From positions 124,001 through 188,000 of the forward strand of contig NZ_FMYL01000004.1 of assembly GCF_900096955.1 (NCBI RefSeq): DNA of 64,000 nt, written 5' to 3'. Positions 37,699 through 46,838 of the stretch are shown here, one piece after another; within the stretch, counting starts at the first letter, position 1, and each line of letters opens with the position of its first letter. A program made the position numbers and the translations under genes. The DNA comes from Acinetobacter boissieri (lineage in GTDB: Bacteria > Pseudomonadota > Gammaproteobacteria > Pseudomonadales > Moraxellaceae). The notes under the pieces are model-generated. The model saw nothing but the letters and a program-made list of their open reading frames with translations, was not told where the DNA came from and made no database searches.

Positions 37699-37893
37699 TT
37701 AGATGTACGGGCACATACGACGAACTGAAGCAACGTCACTCACGTGAACCATTACACAGCCGCGTAATTGACGAATACGCTTAGCAGATTTTTTGGTCAA
37801 AATGTGGCGTTTAAACGCTTGTTTACGCTTGAAACCGTTTGCAGTCGCTTTGAAACGTTTAGCTGCACCACGGCGTGTTTTTAACTTAGCCAT
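37699..37893 (-). CDS. rpmI: 50S ribosomal protein L35
   Basis: 64 residues starting [20 protein letters not shown] and ending VRRMCPYI, the standard L35 sequence. The start at 37893 gives the family length; an open frame upstream adds 33 residues that do not belong. The gene has its own promoter about 75 bases upstream. infC, which precedes rpmI in E. coli and many other bacteria, is absent here: a divergent gene occupies that place. Confidence 0.97.
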
Positions 37894-37964
37894 AGTAATC
37901 TCTTTTGAGCACCTGTTCGGTATGTTTGCACCATTGCAATCACCCTGCAGGTAAGGAAGCGCAC

Positions 37965-37992
37965 ATTTTATAGTAAAACTATGCAAAGTCAA
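37965..37992 (-). promoter_or_regulatory. sigma-70 promoter of rpmI-rplT
   Basis: On the minus strand, TTGACT (37987-37992), 16 bases and TAAAAT (37965-37970) are each one mismatch from consensus. The bases after the -10 box are GTGCGC, a GC-rich discriminator as in promoters under stringent control. The leader before rpmI is about 70 bases. Confidence 0.7.
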
Positions 37993-38237
37993 AGAAAAAT
38001 GCAGTTTGTTTATGCATTAAATGATCAATACATCAAGTATTATTTTTAAACAGATCGACCCCGTATTATCCCCCATGTCAGATAAAATGTCACAAAAGTC
38101 ATTAATCGTCTAAAATGGCCCTATAATATGGCAATCATTGCTCCCTTCATATCATTCGATATGCGATAGCCTTCAATTTTATCTCCAATTCTTAGCACAT
38201 TATCGTACTGATGGATTAAGAACAATTAGGTGCCCAC

Positions 38238-40442
38238 ATGGAAATCAAAGTCAATTTTCTTGACAACCTTCGACTCGAGGCAAAGTTCGATGACTTTACA
38301 GTCATTGCCGACCAACCCATTCGCTATAAAGGCGATGGCTCTGCACCAGGCCCATTTGATTATTTTTTAGCATCTTCTGCACTCTGTGCCGCATATTTTG
38401 TCAAACTGTACTGCTCAACACGCGATATTCCGACAGAAAACATCCGTTTGTCACAAAATAATATTGTTGACCCTGAAAACCGCTATAAACAAATCTTTAA
38501 AATTCAGGTGGAATTACCACATGATATTTCAGACAAAGACCGTCAAGGTATTTTGCGTTCGATTGAACGTTGCACGGTCAAGCGTGTAGTACAAACAGGC
38601 CCTGAATTTATTATTGAAGAAGTCGACAATTTAGATGCAGATGCTCAAGCATTACTGATTGCAGATGCAAATCCTACCTCACAAACCTACATTACAGGTA
38701 AAGACTTACCCCTTGAGCAAACCATTGCCAATATGTCTGCAATTTTAGCCGACCTTGGTATGAAAATTGAAATTGCATCATGGCGAAATATTGTACCAAA
38801 TGTATGGTCATTACATATTCGAGATGCGCAATCTCCAATGTGCTTTACCAATGGTAAAGGAGCAACCAAAGAAAGTGCTTTAGCCTCTGCATTAGGTGAA
38901 TTTATTGAACGCCTCAATTGTAATTTCTTTTATAACGATCAATTTTGGGGTCAAGAGATTGCACACGCAGATTTTGTTCACTACCCAAATGAGCGTTGGT
39001 TCAAGCCCGGCCCAAATGATGAGCTGCCAAGTGACTTACTTGACGAATATTGTTTAGAGATTTACAACCCAGACGAAGAACTCTGTGGCTCACATTTATT
39101 TGACACCAACTCAGGCAATACTGAACGTGGTATTTGTGCCCTGCCTTATACGCGCCAATCTGACGGCGAAACCGTATATTTCCCATCAAATTTGATTGAA
39201 AACTTATTTTTAAGTAATGGTATGAGTGCTGGCAATACCTTAGCTGAAGCACAAGTACAGTGTTTATCTGAAATTTTTGAACGTGCAGTAAAACGTGAAA
39301 TTTTAGAAAAAGAAATCACCTTACCCGATGTGCCTCAAGAGGTATTGGCAAAGTACCCAAGCATTTTGGCAGGCATTCAAGCCTTAGAGGAACAAGGTTT
39401 TCCTGTATTGGTTAAAGATGCTTCTATGGGGGGGCAATTCCCTGTCATGTGCGTGACACTCATGAACCCACGTACAGGCGGTGTGTTTGCGTCATTTGGT
39501 GCACACCCAAAACTAGAAGTCGCACTTGAACGCAGTTTAACTGAGCTATTACAAGGGCGTAGTTTTGAGGGGCTCAATGACTTACCTCAACCTACATTTA
39601 GCAGTCATGCCGTCACTGAACCCAACAACTTTGTCGAGCATTTCATCGACTCAACTGGCGTAGTATCTTGGCATTTCTTTAGTGCAAAATCTGACTTTGA
39701 ATTTGTAGAGTGGGACTTTTCTGCACAAGGTGAGCAAGCTTCAGCACAAGAAGCCGACACGCTATTTGCTATTTTAGAAGACATGGGCAAAGAAGTGTAT
39801 ATGGCTGTATATGACCAACTTGGGGCAACAGCTTGCCGTATTTTAGTACCAGACTACTCAGAAGTCTATTTAGTTGAAGACCTCATTTGGGACAACACCA
39901 ATAAAGCACTTCAATTCCGTGAAGACATTTTAAACTTACACCGACTTGATGATGACGCTTTAGAGGCTTTGGTTGAGCGTTTAGAAGAAGCAGAGCTTGA
40001 CGATTATACCGAGATTAAAACCCTCATTGGTATTGAGTTTGATGACAATACGGTATGGGGTCAGCTCACGCTTTTAGAGCTTAAATTACTCATTTATGTT
40101 GCACTACAACAGTTTGAAGAAGCCAAAGATTTAGTCGAGGCCTTTTTACAATACAACACCAACACGGTAGAGCGTGGCTTATTTTATCAAGCCATGAATG
40201 TTGTTTTAGAAGTCATGTTAGATGATGAGCTTGAGCTAGAAGACTACCTATTTAACTTCCGCCGTATGTTTGGTCATGAGCGTATAGATGCCGTACTGGG
40301 TTCTGTACAAGGTACGGTTAAATTCTTTGGCCTCACCCCAACCAATATGCAACTTGAAGGTTTAGACCGTCATTTACGCTTAATCGACAGCTATAAAAAA
40401 TTACATGCTGCTCGTGCACGCGCATATCAAGCAAGTCTTTGA
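38238..40442 (+). CDS. OsmC domain/YcaO domain fusion protein
   Basis: 734 residues. The first 135 form an OsmC-like domain that keeps both redox cysteines, C50 in SSALCAAYF and C112 in IERCTVKRV. A YcaO domain follows from about 160, with the ATP/Mg glutamate motifs KESALASALGEFIERLN (211-227) and AEAQVQCLSEIFERAVKRE (337-354), and a helical C-terminal region after about 590. YcaO enzymes activate backbone amides with ATP. E. coli YcaO (586 residues, no OsmC part) assists beta-methylthiolation of ribosomal protein S12 by RimO. I expect the same general role, with the OsmC part perhaps handling thiol chemistry; no precursor peptide or partner gene is adjacent. Confidence 0.87.
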   Translation: MEIKVNFLDNLRLEAKFDDFTVIADQPIRYKGDGSAPGPFDYFLASSALCAAYFVKLYCSTRDIPTENIRLSQNNIVDPENRYKQIFKIQVELPHDISDKDRQGILRSIERCTVKRVVQTGPEFIIEEVDNLDADAQALLIADANPTSQTYITGKDLPLEQTIANMSAILADLGMKIEIASWRNIVPNVWSLHIRDAQSPMCFTNGKGATKESALASALGEFIERLNCNFFYNDQFWGQEIAHADFVHYPNERWFKPGPNDELPSDLLDEYCLEIYNPDEELCGSHLFDTNSGNTERGICALPYTRQSDGETVYFPSNLIENLFLSNGMSAGNTLAEAQVQCLSEIFERAVKREILEKEITLPDVPQEVLAKYPSILAGIQALEEQGFPVLVKDASMGGQFPVMCVTLMNPRTGGVFASFGAHPKLEVALERSLTELLQGRSFEGLNDLPQPTFSSHAVTEPNNFVEHFIDSTGVVSWHFFSAKSDFEFVEWDFSAQGEQASAQEADTLFAILEDMGKEVYMAVYDQLGATACRILVPDYSEVYLVEDLIWDNTNKALQFREDILNLHRLDDDALEALVERLEEAELDDYTEIKTLIGIEFDDNTVWGQLTLLELKLLIYVALQQFEEAKDLVEAFLQYNTNTVERGLFYQAMNVVLEVMLDDELELEDYLFNFRRMFGHERIDAVLGSVQGTVKFFGLTPTNMQLEGLDRHLRLIDSYKKLHAARARAYQASL

Positions 40443-40448
40443 CAAATA

Positions 40449-40480
40449 AGCCACTCGATTATTGAATTTACCGAGTGGCT
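40449..40480. terminator. hairpin between convergent YcaO and ssuB genes
   Basis: AGCCACTCG (40449-40457) pairs exactly with CGAGTGGCT (40472-40480) across a 14-base loop. T-runs are poor on both sides, so this is a weak terminator or mRNA end structure. Confidence 0.55.
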
Positions 40481-40488
40481 ACGTCCAA

Positions 40489-41274
40489 TTAAGTAGCCAA
40501 TACAGCATTTAATACACGTTGTTCCAACTGTGTAAATGCTGTATTTTTTTGTCTTGGTCTTGGCAAATTCACTGCAAATTGTGATTCAATTTCACCACGA
40601 TTGAGTAAAATAATACGGTCAGCAAGCTGTACTGCTTCGCTGACATCATGCGTGACTAAGATTGCAGTAAATCCCTGATCTAACCATAAATTTTCGATCA
40701 GTTGTTGCATGTCTAAACGCGTCAGTGCATCTAAAGCTCCCAATGGTTCATCTAATAATAAAACCTTAGGCCGATGCAATAATGCTCTTGCGAGTGCCGC
40801 CCGTTGGCGCTGACCACCTGAAAGCTGTGTTGGCCATAATTGGCTTTTTTCTTTTAAACCCACTTTTTCCAATAAGGTAAACGCTTGTACTTTTTCTGCC
40901 TTTGAGCGACCTAAGTTCACGTTATCTACCACACTTCGCCACGGCAGTAATCTTGGGTCTTGAAACATGACCCGTACATCTGGCTCATGACTTGCATTTT
41001 GACCATTCAAATAAATTTGACCTGAGCTACTTTGCTCTAAGTCTGCAATCAAACGTAATAAGGTACTTTTACCACAACCACTACGCCCAACAATTGCCAA
41101 AAACTCACCTGCTCTTATATCTAAATCTAGATTTTCTAAAACGGTCACTTGCCCATAATATTTATGAAGTTTTTTAATTTGAATTTCAATGCCTTTGGCA
41201 TCTGGTGTATGTGCTACAGGGCTTGAACGTGTTAAAACCTGTTGCTCTAAATGGGTCACACTTAAATTTGACAT
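40489..41274 (-). CDS. ssuB: aliphatic sulfonate ABC transporter ATP-binding protein
   Basis: 261 residues with Walker [10 protein letters not shown] (63-71), the Q-loop [14 protein letters not shown], which is typical of the nitrate/sulfonate/taurine family, the signature [15 protein letters not shown] and Walker [13 protein letters not shown]. Powers import of alkanesulfonates as a sulfur source. It is the last gene of ssuADCB and starts 12 bases after ssuC. Confidence 0.93.
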   Translation of the reverse strand: MSNLSVTHLEQQVLTRSSPVAHTPDAKGIEIQIKKLHKYYGQVTVLENLDLDIRAGEFLAIVGRSGCGKSTLLRLIADLEQSSSGQIYLNGQNASHEPDVRVMFQDPRLLPWRSVVDNVNLGRSKAEKVQAFTLLEKVGLKEKSQLWPTQLSGGQRQRAALARALLHRPKVLLLDEPLGALDALTRLDMQQLIENLWLDQGFTAILVTHDVSEAVQLADRIILLNRGEIESQFAVNLPRPRQKNTAFTQLEQRVLNAVLAT

Positions 41275-41286
41275 TGTTCACTGCTC

Positions 41287-42078
41287 CTATTTACCCTGAT
41301 ACCCTGTATGCCATCGCAATAAATAACGCTCTAAATAATGAGCAAACACATCGGCCAGCTTACCTAACAAGGCATACAATAAAATACCGACCAACACCAC
41401 ATCTGTTTGCAAAAACTCTCGTGCATTCATGGTCATATAACCAATGCCAGACTGGGCAGATATGGTTTCTGCAACAATTAATAACACCCATACTAAACCC
41501 AGTGAAAAACGTAGACCGACTAAAATAGATGGCATTGCCCCAGGCAAAATAATGTCTTTATACAATTGCCAACGTGTTAAACCATAGCTTTTACCCATTT
41601 CAATCAAATCTGGATCAACCGAACGAATACCATGATAAGTATTGAGATAGATTGGGAAAAAAACGCCAACAGCGACTAAAAATAGCTTTGCTGATTCATC
41701 TATACCAAACCATAAAATCACTAAAGGAATCAGTGCTAAGGCAGGAATATTACGCACCATTTGTATACTAGTATCAAAAAGTGTAGATGCAATTTTTGAT
41801 GAACCGTTGAGTAAGCCAAGCACAAAACCCAAACCGCCACCCACCAACAAACCTAATAATGCTCGCCCTGCACTCACTTTGACATTTTGCCAAAGCTCTC
41901 CACTCAATAATAAATGCCAAAATGCCAATACCACTGCACTAGGTGCAGGTAATATTTGTGCACTCAGTACGCCAGAAGAAGAAGCAATTTGCCAGATGGC
42001 AATGAGTCCAATTGGAACAAGCCACGGTAAAAGGTATTTTAAGGGATTTAGCCTCCCCCTTGTTTTTTGCTGACTCAT
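41287..42078 (-). CDS. ssuC: aliphatic sulfonate ABC transporter permease
   Basis: 263 residues with about six membrane segments. It shows the BPD permease EAA loop in the form [26 protein letters not shown] (cytoplasmic contact with SsuB; split at [18 protein letters not shown]), plus [16 protein letters not shown], characteristic of SsuC/TauC. Its ATG overlaps the ssuD stop by four bases, indicating coupled translation. Confidence 0.93.
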   Translation of the reverse strand: MSQQKTRGRLNPLKYLLPWLVPIGLIAIWQIASSSGVLSAQILPAPSAVVLAFWHLLLSGELWQNVKVSAGRALLGLLVGGGLGFVLGLLNGSSKIASTLFDTSIQMVRNIPALALIPLVILWFGIDESAKLFLVAVGVFFPIYLNTYHGIRSVDPDLIEMGKSYGLTRWQLYKDIILPGAMPSILVGLRFSLGLVWVLLIVAETISAQSGIGYMTMNAREFLQTDVVLVGILLYALLGKLADVFAHYLERYLLRWHTGYQGK

Positions 42079-43244
42079 GTAGCCACCTGCTGTGCTTTAT
42101 TTTTTTCACTCGGTGTGTAGTTGTGCGCAATAATTTCACCAAATGGCCCTGTTAAACTTGGCTGTGTCAGTTTTTGTTGTACTTTCAAAGGCAATAGAGG
42201 AAATACCAGTTCTGCAAAACGAATAGACTCTTCTAAGTGTGGATAACCCGAAAAAATAAAGGTATCTATACCTAAATCTGCATATTCTTTAATACGGGCT
42301 GCTACTGTTTCAGCATCTCCTACCAATGCTGTACCTGCGCCACCACGTACCAAACCAATACCTGCCCATAAATTTGGTGAAATTTCTAAACGATCCTTAT
42401 TACCGCCATGCAATGCGGCCATACGCTGTTGACCCACCGAATCCATTTGAGCAAACTTCTTTTGAGCAGCTTGTATGGTTTCATCATCTAGATAACTAAT
42501 CAGATCATTGGCGGCAGCCCATGCTTCGGCATTGGTTTCACGCACAATCACATGCAAGCGAATACCATAATTAAGGGTACGGCCACGTGCTTTGGCTTTT
42601 TCACGAACCACTGCTAGTTTTTCTTTCACTGCCGCAGGTGGCTCACCCCATGTTAAATAGGTATCTACCTGATCTGCCGCCAGATCAGTTGCGACTTCCG
42701 ATGAACCACCAAACCATAATGGTGGATACGGTTTTTGAATAGGCGGATATAATAGTTTGGCATCATCTACACTTAAACGTTGACCATGAAATGTAAGCCC
42801 CTCACCTGTATGTGAGCGGGTCAAAATTTCACGCCAGATATGCACGTACTCTTTGGCTGTTTCATAACGCGTTGCATGGTCTTCGTATATACCATCACCT
42901 TTGAGTTCTTGCTCATCGCCTCCTGTGACCAAGTTTAATAACACACGACCACCAGACAAACGATCAAATGTTGCTGCCATACGTGCAGCCAATGCAGGTG
43001 TTGTTACACCAGGTCGCAATGCCACTAAAAATTTAAGGCGTGTTGTTGCATCAATTAAACTGGCTGCCACAATCCAAGGGTCTTCACAAGAACGGCCTGT
43101 AGGTATCAGTACACCTTCATAGCCCAACCGATCAGCAGATACTGCAATTTGCTTCATATAGGCATGGTCTACTTGGCGAGCACCTTTGCTTGTACCTAAA
43201 TAACGACTATCACCATGTGTTGGAATAAACCAAAAAATTTTCAT
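42075..43244 (-). CDS. ssuD: FMNH2-dependent alkanesulfonate monooxygenase
   Basis: Cleaves alkanesulfonates to aldehyde and sulfite, using reduced FMN supplied by a separate reductase. The 389 residues start [17 protein letters not shown] and contain [44 protein letters not shown] and [12 protein letters not shown], the bacterial luciferase-like fold as in E. coli SsuD (381 residues). The catalytic cysteine region TGRSCEDP is intact. No ssuE flavin reductase is in the window, so reduced FMN must come from elsewhere. The sulfite product would be reduced by the enzyme encoded at 15.6-17.2 kb. Confidence 0.95.
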   Translation of the reverse strand: MKIFWFIPTHGDSRYLGTSKGARQVDHAYMKQIAVSADRLGYEGVLIPTGRSCEDPWIVAASLIDATTRLKFLVALRPGVTTPALAARMAATFDRLSGGRVLLNLVTGGDEQELKGDGIYEDHATRYETAKEYVHIWREILTRSHTGEGLTFHGQRLSVDDAKLLYPPIQKPYPPLWFGGSSEVATDLAADQVDTYLTWGEPPAAVKEKLAVVREKAKARGRTLNYGIRLHVIVRETNAEAWAAANDLISYLDDETIQAAQKKFAQMDSVGQQRMAALHGGNKDRLEISPNLWAGIGLVRGGAGTALVGDAETVAARIKEYADLGIDTFIFSGYPHLEESIRFAELVFPLLPLKVQQKLTQPSLTGPFGEIIAHNYTPSEKNKAQQVAT

Positions 43245-43259
43245 ACCGCCCCCATCTAT

Positions 43260-44246
43260 TTACTGTGCTGAGTTTTGCCAAACCGCTTGTTGAACATCTA
43301 TTTTTTGTGGAATTAATTGCTCAGTATAAAAACGATCTGCAATGTGCTGTTGTGCTTGAGTGACCGTTTCATTCATGTTGTGAATTAACGAGGGTTTATC
43401 ACGTTTATCTAACACGCGCTGGGCAATATTTTCATTCAAGCCAATGGTTTGTGAGTATAGTTTGAGCGTTTCTTGTGGATGATCAACAATCCAACGGGCA
43501 GCATCATTAGACACCGCAATAAATTTTTTCACTTCTTCAGGGTGTGCTTTCACAAAATCAGGGCGACTAATTAAAAAGTTATATGTGGTTTCAAAGCTAG
43601 AACCATCGATTACCGAGCGTGCTTTGCCTTCAACCTCAGCTGCACTCAAAAATGGTTCCCAAATGACCCATGCATCAACTGATTTTTTATCAAATGCGGC
43701 ACGGGCATCGGCAGGGGCTAACCATATTGGTTGAATATCTGACCATTTAAGATTGGCTTTTTGCAATACACGGCCAAGTAAGTCATGGGCACTCGATCCT
43801 TTTTGTACAGCAATTCGTTTTCCTTTGAGCTGCTCAATACTGGTAATCGAGCTATCTTGTGGTACTAAAACGGATTGCCACTTTGGATGAATATTTTCAT
43901 AGCCCACATACGTGATATTTTTATTGGCCGCTTGCGCAAATACTGGTGGTGTATTGCCTACCGAACCAAAGTCAATCGCCCCCACAGACAATGCTTCTAG
44001 CATTTGTGGACCAGCAGGAAATTCACGCCACTGCAGTTGTGTATTTGGAAATTGCTTTTTAAAAAGTTCTTGCTCGGATTTTAAAACAATCGAGCTAAGT
44101 GATGATTTTTGAAAGCCAATGGTTAATATATCAACGTCTTTTTTTACTGTAGCAGACTCTGTCGGTTCTACTTTTTTTTCAGCACATGCGGTTAAGCCAA
44201 TACTTACAGCAGTTAAAGTCAGTGCCCAAGATTTTAAATGTGTCAT
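43260..44246 (-). CDS. ssuA: aliphatic sulfonate ABC transporter substrate-binding protein
   Basis: 328 residues. The family pattern is clear: LTIGFQKSSLSSIVLKS, WREFPAGPQMLEALSVGAIDFGSVGNTPPVFA (split at FPAGPQMLEALSVG), KRIAVQKGSSAH and VDAWVIWEPFLS. The signal peptide ends in IGLTAC, so it looks like a lipoprotein anchored by cysteine, while E. coli SsuA is a free periplasmic protein. I start at the ATG at 44246 (GAGATC upstream); a TTG four codons earlier is possible. It is the first gene of ssuADCB, preceded by about 500 AT-rich bases. Confidence 0.92.
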   Translation of the reverse strand: MTHLKSWALTLTAVSIGLTACAEKKVEPTESATVKKDVDILTIGFQKSSLSSIVLKSEQELFKKQFPNTQLQWREFPAGPQMLEALSVGAIDFGSVGNTPPVFAQAANKNITYVGYENIHPKWQSVLVPQDSSITSIEQLKGKRIAVQKGSSAHDLLGRVLQKANLKWSDIQPIWLAPADARAAFDKKSVDAWVIWEPFLSAAEVEGKARSVIDGSSFETTYNFLISRPDFVKAHPEEVKKFIAVSNDAARWIVDHPQETLKLYSQTIGLNENIAQRVLDKRDKPSLIHNMNETVTQAQQHIADRFYTEQLIPQKIDVQQAVWQNSAQ

Positions 44247-44743
44247 ATGTGATCTCAAAATAATAATATAAAAAGGTTGGATGAGCGTTATTTACAATCA
44301 CATATACATCATTGAACAAGATGTAAAACCTAAGACCCATGCTAAATTTTTTTGCTGATATATCATTATTTTCTCGTTACACTTAAAACGTTATTGATTG
44401 ATTTTTATACCGTATCGTGTGTTGTTTTTTTATAAAAGCATCTTTTTTTGTATTGGTTATGCAATAAAACTATAAAATAAATTTTGCTAAAGTTATCTTA
44501 TTAAATGCTAGTTTCTCATTTTCACAAAAAACATAAGCTACTGATAAAAAACAATTAACATAAAACAATATCATCAAAAATGGACTTATTATTATTTTTA
44601 CTGATATACCTTATCTTCATTGAAGATTTCATTTTCTATTAATGATATTTACAACCCTTTATTTTTAGTTGCAATTAACATCATATTTTACCTGTTTGAA
44701 TACCTTAACCCATTAAAATGTCTTCTTCCGTTGCTAAGTAAAG
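44247..44743. other. AT-rich region upstream of ssuA
   Basis: About 500 bases with no supportable ORF or RNA gene. It should contain the ssu promoter and binding sites for CysB- or Cbl-like activators, but I could not define them by eye. No clear terminator for the leftward AEC transporter gene is visible here. Confidence 0.4.
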
Positions 44744-45670
44744 CTAATACCAAAAGTAAATACATGTGCTGAGCATACATAAAGCAGAAATATTACTTAA
44801 AATAAAAGCGTTATTGGTTCTCTTTTCAATGCCATAAATTTGCCCTAAAGTCATAAATAACGTAGGCATAGGAAGCATAGCAATGATTACGGCTGTATGA
44901 ACCATCGCTTCATCTGCTTTAGGGAGAATTAAAAATAAAGTAAAAACTAAAGTAGGTAAACAGAACGTTTTAAATAGCATTAAATAGATAGCTTGCCGAT
45001 CTATCTGTCTTAAGCGTAATTTACTGAGCGTACCGCCTATCACAAATAAGGCAAGTGGTGCAGACACTTTACTAAGCCATGCAAAGGGTTCCATAAGAAA
45101 TGCAGGGAATCTATAGTCAAAAACAAGGCACAATAGCCCAATTAAAATAGCTAAAATTAATGGGTTTTTAAAAATATGGTGTAATGTTTTTTTAGAGAGT
45201 ACAGCAAATTGTGTAGAAGCAGACAAACCAGATTCTGCTAAAAAAAGCATTAAACTGGTCAAAATAAAGCTTTCAAACAAAATCGTAAGGGCTAAATAAT
45301 GTATGACCTCTTGCCCAATGAGCAAAGGTAAAATTGCAGCGCCGACTAAACCTGTATTTGATGTTGTTGCTCCTAGAGACAATACAATTGCAGAAGCAGA
45401 TCGTTGTAAAAACCAATGTTTGAAACAGTAATAGGCTATAAAAAAGATAGCCAATGATGCAACACCGTACACCGTAAAGTAAGAAACAATGCTCAAGTGA
45501 TCTAGCTGTTTATCTTGCGACAATGAATACAGCATAAATGCGGGCAAAGACACTTTCATCACAAAAGTGCCTAATGCTTTGATTTGATCTGATTGAATTA
45601 GCCCCATGCCAACACTGGCATACCCCATCAGGATTAATATAAAAATGGGGAACATAATGCTCAGTAACAC
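44744..45670 (-). CDS. AEC family transporter (auxin efflux carrier type)
   Basis: 308 residues in about ten membrane segments arranged as two five-helix halves. FPIFILILMGYASV and GTFVMKVSLPAFMLYSLS begin the first half, and PLALFVIGGTLSKL and AMLPMPTLFMTLGQIYG mark the second, as in bacterial AEC carriers (malonate, malate or other organic anions). The substrate is unknown. The start is GTG with GAGAG before it. It lies 20 bases after the flavin oxidoreductase and probably shares its transcript. Confidence 0.82.
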   Translation of the reverse strand: MLLSIMFPIFILILMGYASVGMGLIQSDQIKALGTFVMKVSLPAFMLYSLSQDKQLDHLSIVSYFTVYGVASLAIFFIAYYCFKHWFLQRSASAIVLSLGATTSNTGLVGAAILPLLIGQEVIHYLALTILFESFILTSLMLFLAESGLSASTQFAVLSKKTLHHIFKNPLILAILIGLLCLVFDYRFPAFLMEPFAWLSKVSAPLALFVIGGTLSKLRLRQIDRQAIYLMLFKTFCLPTLVFTLFLILPKADEAMVHTAVIIAMLPMPTLFMTLGQIYGIEKRTNNAFILSNISALCMLSTCIYFWY

Positions 45671-45690
45671 GTGACACTCTCTAAATCAGT

Positions 45691-46806
45691 TTAACTCGTT
45701 CTGAAGGGTTGAAATAAATCTTTCACCCCATGCGGTTGGCAACGTAAATATTGTGGTGCAATGTGTATTTCCACACCCAAACTTGCGGCCGCATGCCATG
45801 GCCAGCGTGGGTTATATTGCATAACACGCCCTAAAGCAATAGCGTCTGCTTGGTGTTTTTGTAAAATGTCCTCAGCTTGTTGAGGCGCTGTAATTAAACC
45901 TACCGCAATGACAGGTGTTTTTATTGCATCTTTCACATGCTGGGCAAAAGGAACTTGGTAATTTTCTTTCACATCAATGACCTGATACTCATGTAAACCA
46001 CCGCTAGATACATGAATATATGCCACGCCCAATTGTTCTAAGACTTGTGATAACTGCACAGTTGACTCAACATCCCAGCTTTCAACCTGCATCCAATCTG
46101 TTGCAGACACACGCACACCCACAGGGAAATAATCAGGTACTGCATTTTTTATGGCTTGAAAAGTTTCTAACACCATACGCATGCGGTTTTCTAATGAGCC
46201 ACCATATTCGTCGGTACGATGGTTCGACAACGGCGATAAAAACTGATGTAACAAATAACCATGTGCTGCATGTAACTCAATTAAAGCAAAGCCTGCATCT
46301 ACTGCACGTTTAGCTGCATCTACAAAATCTTGTTGAATGGCTTTAATCTCTTTAATACTTAACTCATGAGGAGCAACATCATCCGATACAAAAGGAATTG
46401 GACTTGGTGCAACAGTTTCCCAACCCAATACATCTTCAGCTTTAATTTGACCACGCCCTTTCCAAGGCACTTCGGTCGATGCTTTACGTCCTGCATGTGC
46501 CAACTGAATAGCAAATGGCATTGGTGAAAGAGCGCTTATTTTATGCAATAGCTCTTTCATGGCTTCGCCTTGCCCATCATTCCATAAGCCTAGATCTGCA
46601 TAGCTAATTCGCCCAGCGGGGTTAACTGCTGTGGCTTCTATAATACACATGCCTGCACCAGAAAGTGCATAACTTGCCCATTGTTGCTCATGCCAGTAAC
46701 TCAGTTTACCTGTTTCAGTTGCTGTATATTGACACATGGGTGCAATAATAATTTTATTTTCTAAAGTTAATGAATCGAACGCAATAGATTGAAATAACTC
46801 ACTCAT
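45691..46806 (-). CDS. NADH:flavin oxidoreductase, old yellow enzyme family (YqjM-like)
   Basis: 371-residue TIM-barrel FMN enzyme that reduces activated C=C bonds. Motifs: IIIAPMCQYTATE with the regulatory cysteine, as in YqjM-class enzymes, IQLAHAGRKAS, the catalytic pair in IELHAAHGYLLHQFLSP, and HVSSGGLHE; the C-terminal FMN phosphate site is AVGLITAPQQAEDIL then LGRVMQYNPRWPW. The ATG at 46806 has AGAGGTTG before it and avoids overlap with the TonB receptor stop. The natural substrate is unknown. It probably forms a unit with the TonB receptor and the AEC carrier. Confidence 0.88.
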   Translation of the reverse strand: MSELFQSIAFDSLTLENKIIIAPMCQYTATETGKLSYWHEQQWASYALSGAGMCIIEATAVNPAGRISYADLGLWNDGQGEAMKELLHKISALSPMPFAIQLAHAGRKASTEVPWKGRGQIKAEDVLGWETVAPSPIPFVSDDVAPHELSIKEIKAIQQDFVDAAKRAVDAGFALIELHAAHGYLLHQFLSPLSNHRTDEYGGSLENRMRMVLETFQAIKNAVPDYFPVGVRVSATDWMQVESWDVESTVQLSQVLEQLGVAYIHVSSGGLHEYQVIDVKENYQVPFAQHVKDAIKTPVIAVGLITAPQQAEDILQKHQADAIALGRVMQYNPRWPWHAAASLGVEIHIAPQYLRCQPHGVKDLFQPFRTS

Positions 46807-46838
46807 ATACAACCTCTTTTCATAATAAAAATAAAGGA

